This document shows positions 32,441 to 35,362 of a stretch of 35,362 nt of DNA, in pieces. Position numbers and translations under genes: made by a program. The stretch is from an uncultured Clostridia bacterium (GTDB lineage Bacteria > Bacillota > Clostridia > Christensenellales > UBA1242), in NCBI GenBank assembly GCA_944332315.1, contig CALVJT010000050.1:1-35362 (forward strand), written 5' to 3'. The notes under the pieces are model-generated. The model searched no databases, had not been told where the DNA came from, and saw only the letters and a program-made list of their open reading frames with translations. Numbering within the stretch: position 1 is the stretch's first letter; each line of letters starts with the position of its first letter.

Positions 32441-34123
32441 TTAAGCCTCGTTTTTTGCTTTATTTGCCCAATCTTGCATTTCTTTTGCAAACACTAGCGA
32501 ATGCTCGCCTATATTTTCGCCTCCAGATAGGCGCGCAATCTCTTTTAGGGCTTGCTGGGCATCTAGTTGCTCGATTCGGCTGTAGGTTTTGCCATCCTTT
32601 TCAAACTTTTCTATTCTAAACACAAAATCTGCCATAGCCACAATTTGCGGTAGGTGCGATATGGTTATAACTTGGCAATCTTTTGATATTTTGCTCAACT
32701 TTATTGCTATAACTTGCCCAATGTGCCCGCTTATGCCGGCATCAATTTCATCGTAAATTTGCGTGCCGATGTTGCTGATTTTGGCAAGCGAACTTTTTAG
32801 CGCCAGCATAAAGCGCGAGAGTTCGCCCCCACTTATAATTTTGTTCAAGTTTTTTACTGGCTCGCCTAGGTTTGCCGAAAACATAAACTCTACCTTATCT
32901 GCCCCGCTGGCGCTAAACTCGCAAGGCTCGAATTGTACCACAAACTGCGATTTGCCCATACCCAAATCTTTGAGTTGCGATAGTATTTCGTTTTGCAGTT
33001 GCTCGGCGTACTTTTTGCGCGTTTTTGAAAGGCTTTCCGATAAATTTTGTAAATTTTGCGTTGTTTTTTCGATTTTTTGATTTAATTCTTGCAAAAGCTC
33101 GGCAGAATTTTGTAGGTTTGAGAGTTCCTCCTCTGCCTTTTGCTTTGCCTCTAATACCTCTAAAATAGTGTTGCCATACTTCTTTTTTAGCATTTTTATG
33201 CTATCTAGCCTGCTATCCACCTCGTTGAACTCGCGCTCATCGTATTCGCAACTGTTTAGGGCGCTTGTAATTTCGGATATAATATCATCTAGTTCTGCCT
33301 CTAGCGAATAGAGCCTTTCGGTGAGCGGTTGCATTGCGGGGTTTATATCTGCTATCGACTGCAGTTTGTTGCGTGCGGTGCCTATGCCTAGGCGCGCGCT
33401 GTACTCCTCGCCATCCAAAGCCGATTTGGCAACGCCGTATGCCTCTGCCAATTTTTCGGCGTTTACCATTATGGACTTTTGCGCTTGCAGTTGCTCATCC
33501 TCGCCAAGTTGAGGGTTTACTAAATTAATTTCGTTTATCTCGTACTGCAAAAAATCGATTTTGTTCATACGCTCGCGCTCATCCCCGCCGAGTGCTTTGA
33601 TTTGCGCTTTTAGGCTCAATAGCTCATCGTAAACAGCTTTATATTCGTCAAATTTTTGGCTTATCTCCTGCCCGCCATAATCATCTAGCACCTGCAAGTG
33701 CTTGCGCTCATCAAGCAAATTAGTGTGCTCAAACTGGCCATATACATCTATTAAATTTGTAGTCAGCTTTTTTAGCATAGATAAAGAAACGCTTGTTCCG
33801 TTTACCTTAATTTCGCTTTTGCCATCCACAAACATTTTGCGCACAACAATTATGCTTTCCTCGGGCTCGACATCTAGTTCCTGCAACAGTTGCGAGAGCT
33901 TTTCATCCAAATCTACCTCAAACACAGCGGTGACTTTTGCGTAGTCTGCGCCGTTCCTTATCAGCGATTTATCCGCTCTAGAGCCCAGCGCAAAGCAAAG
34001 GGCGTTTATTATTATGCTTTTGCCGGCGCCAGTTTCGCCACTAAGCACATTTAAGCCCTTGTAGAACTCTATGTACTGCTCCTCGATTAGTGCAATATTT
34101 TCCACTTTTAACGATTTTAACAT
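32441..34123 (-). CDS. recN: DNA repair protein RecN
   Basis: SMC-like ATPase acting early in double-strand break repair. Walker A GETGAGKS (30-37) in FYKGLNVLSGETGAGKSIII, a long central coiled coil, the ABC signature KIISGGELSRFMLALK, Walker B in TQIYDEIDAGISGH and the H-loop ITISHLPQIVAMAD. 560 residues, normal. It heads a tight three-gene repair operon with its own promoter. Confidence 0.97.
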   Translation of the reverse strand: MLKSLKVENIALIEEQYIEFYKGLNVLSGETGAGKSIIINALCFALGSRADKSLIRNGADYAKVTAVFEVDLDEKLSQLLQELDVEPEESIIVVRKMFVDGKSEIKVNGTSVSLSMLKKLTTNLIDVYGQFEHTNLLDERKHLQVLDDYGGQEISQKFDEYKAVYDELLSLKAQIKALGGDERERMNKIDFLQYEINEINLVNPQLGEDEQLQAQKSIMVNAEKLAEAYGVAKSALDGEEYSARLGIGTARNKLQSIADINPAMQPLTERLYSLEAELDDIISEITSALNSCEYDEREFNEVDSRLDSIKMLKKKYGNTILEVLEAKQKAEEELSNLQNSAELLQELNQKIEKTTQNLQNLSESLSKTRKKYAEQLQNEILSQLKDLGMGKSQFVVQFEPCEFSASGADKVEFMFSANLGEPVKNLNKIISGGELSRFMLALKSSLAKISNIGTQIYDEIDAGISGHIGQVIAIKLSKISKDCQVITISHLPQIVAMADFVFRIEKFEKDGKTYSRIEQLDAQQALKEIARLSGGENIGEHSLVFAKEMQDWANKAKNEA

Positions 34124-34156
34124 TTGTGTACCCCAAATAGAAAGTTTGTTTTAATA

Positions 34157-34185
34157 AGTATATCACAAACTAAAAAAATAGGCAA
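34157..34185 (-). promoter_or_regulatory. recN operon promoter
   Basis: TTGCCT (34180-34185), 17 bases, TATACT (34157-34162). No clear LexA-type box was seen. Confidence 0.65.
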
Positions 34186-34368
34186 CTTTATTTAGTTACC
34201 TATTGTAGCGCACAAATAATTTCTAGCTAATATTCATCTTTTAGAACAAAAGCTTCACCCAAATTGCTGGCATTGGCGCTTAGCCTTTGACCAAATTAGT
34301 GCTGCGCAGAAGTTTTGTACCGAATTTAGCAAACTTAAATGTGTATTTCTCTCCGTATTATAAAAATT

Positions 34369-35362
34369 TTATATAATTATGCCTACATTTATGTTTGGCA
34401 CGCTTATTGAATAATCAATTTGTGTTGTTTTTATTTCGTTTAAGTAAACTTTGCGCCCATTTTGCGTTGTGTTAGTTGTGCTTGCCGATACATTGCCATA
34501 GTAGTTTAACACAAATTGTACATACACCAAGCTTACATCGGGTTCTAGTACTAATGTTGTGGCTATTGTTTGCGCATTCGGCAATATTTGTTGCACTAAT
34601 TTATTATCGGCAAAGATATATATCATATAGTTTTGGTTATTGTAGTTTGTACAGTTTAGAGTTAAATCTAGATTAACTCCTTCTACCCAATTGGCTTTAA
34701 GAAAAATGCCATATTGTATATCACTACCCATAGAGGCAAGTTGGTCATCTAAACCTACTGTATCTGAAACCCATCCAATAACTCCTTCAATATAAAGAAC
34801 ATTTGTTAAAGCAATAGATAAGTTTACCATTGGTATCAAATCAAAATCTTTTATTCGATTAGCACTACCAACGATTGCTAATTGCTCATTTATATAGTCT
34901 ACTATTGGTTGTAAATTAAAATCGCCACTATGCCACCCACTTTCTATTGCATAAAAATATTGATAATTACTATCATAACCAGTAGAACTGCTTGGCGAAC
35001 ACTGAGTTTTAACAATTGTACCTGACTTTTCAGTTTTATCACTAGCATCTGTTGAACTATTATATTGATAATAACTTATTGGAATAGACAACTCCACACC
35101 ACTTAAGGCTTGCATATTTTCGCCTAAATCAAATAGTACTCCATGGGTGGCACCAACTTCACCGACGCCCTCAACAATATCCAAAGGCTTATTTTGATAA
35201 TTTGGCAACAACACTGTAAACACCATTAAATATATCACAAAAAGCCACGATAGTATTAGTACCGCAGTTATTAGTGGGCTGTGCTTTGTTTGCGATTTTG
35301 CATAGTTTGTATTATTTAGTTTTATATCAAATTTTGTGTTCCTTTTTATTGGGTTAGAACTA
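34369..35362 (-). CDS. partial membrane-anchored extracytoplasmic protein
   Basis: The frame is open to the right edge, so the true start lies outside. A GTG at 35238 falls inside the hydrophobic segment (SPLITAVLILSWLFVIYLMV) and is unlikely to be the start. Before the segment comes a polar, Lys-containing stretch (KLNNTNYAKSQTKHS), so this is a cytoplasmic tail and single membrane anchor. The ~285 residues outside are Asn/Thr/Ser/Ile-rich with beta-type patterns, two helical stretches (QPIVDYINEQLAIVG) and no recognised motif. Its style resembles the 1,038-residue surface protein. Family unknown. Confidence 0.8.
   Translation of the reverse strand, partial: SSNPIKRNTKFDIKLNNTNYAKSQTKHSPLITAVLILSWLFVIYLMVFTVLLPNYQNKPLDIVEGVGEVGATHGVLFDLGENMQALSGVELSIPISYYQYNSSTDASDKTEKSGTIVKTQCSPSSSTGYDSNYQYFYAIESGWHSGDFNLQPIVDYINEQLAIVGSANRIKDFDLIPMVNLSIALTNVLYIEGVIGWVSDTVGLDDQLASMGSDIQYGIFLKANWVEGVNLDLTLNCTNYNNQNYMIYIFADNKLVQQILPNAQTIATTLVLEPDVSLVYVQFVLNYYGNVSASTTNTTQNGRKVYLNEIKTTQIDYSISVPNINVGIII

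Overview
The window looks like chromosome of an AT-rich, low-GC Gram-positive anaerobe (Bacillota, Clostridia-like). The signs are the gene order rpsB–tsf–frr–uppS–cdsA–rseP–polC, a PolC-type N-terminal module, pyruvate:ferredoxin oxidoreductase, EndoA-type MazF, vegetative sigma-A-like promoters (TTGACA-17-TATAAT type) and AGGAGG ribosome sites. TGA is used as a stop (rseP), so the code is standard. I cannot name a genus. Almost all genes are on the minus strand; only nifJ and the mazF pair are on plus.

Left part (1–12,100, minus strand): a cysteine desulfurase followed by an IscU/NifU-like protein that has lost its cluster-ligand cysteines; a PolC-derived protein with the N-terminal, OB and exonuclease parts but no polymerase; then rseP, cdsA, uppS, frr, plsY, tsf, rpsB and rplS. 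This is the classical translation / envelope-lipid cluster, but pyrH, dxr and proS are missing from their usual places and the gaps hold repeats. plsY carries a long Gln/Glu-rich tail cut by an in-frame TAA.

Middle (12,100–23,900): an unrecognised 617-residue membrane protein with a near-consensus promoter; nifJ and cysS, which converge; the RNase P RNA gene with a 21-bp terminal helix; a MazF toxin behind a 57-codon reading frame; and a protein resembling DUF6273-type domains, behind a 94-bp tandem repeat.

Right part (23,900–35,362, minus strand): a two-gene operon of a large anchored Ig-like surface protein and a VirB4-type ATPase fused to an N-terminal PrgI-like membrane domain; inorganic pyrophosphatase; a tight recN–ogg–NYN operon for DNA repair; and the C-terminal part of another anchored extracytoplasmic protein running off the right edge.

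Intergenic DNA is unusually rich in repeats: (i) a ~100-bp MITE-like family with ~25-bp imperfect terminal inverted repeats, mostly lying next to intrinsic terminators; (ii) two ~230-bp copies of a conserved, hairpin-rich element; (iii) a short ~34-bp family; (iv) the 94-bp tandem. Items ii and iv and one hairpin near 18,600 share the core GCACT[C/G]CCGT[G/A]GT. No tRNA, rRNA, CRISPR array, transposase, integrase or phage gene was seen. The best candidates for undescribed biology are the PolC exonuclease without polymerase, the cysteine-less NifU partner, the surface-protein/VirB4 operon, and the repeat families.
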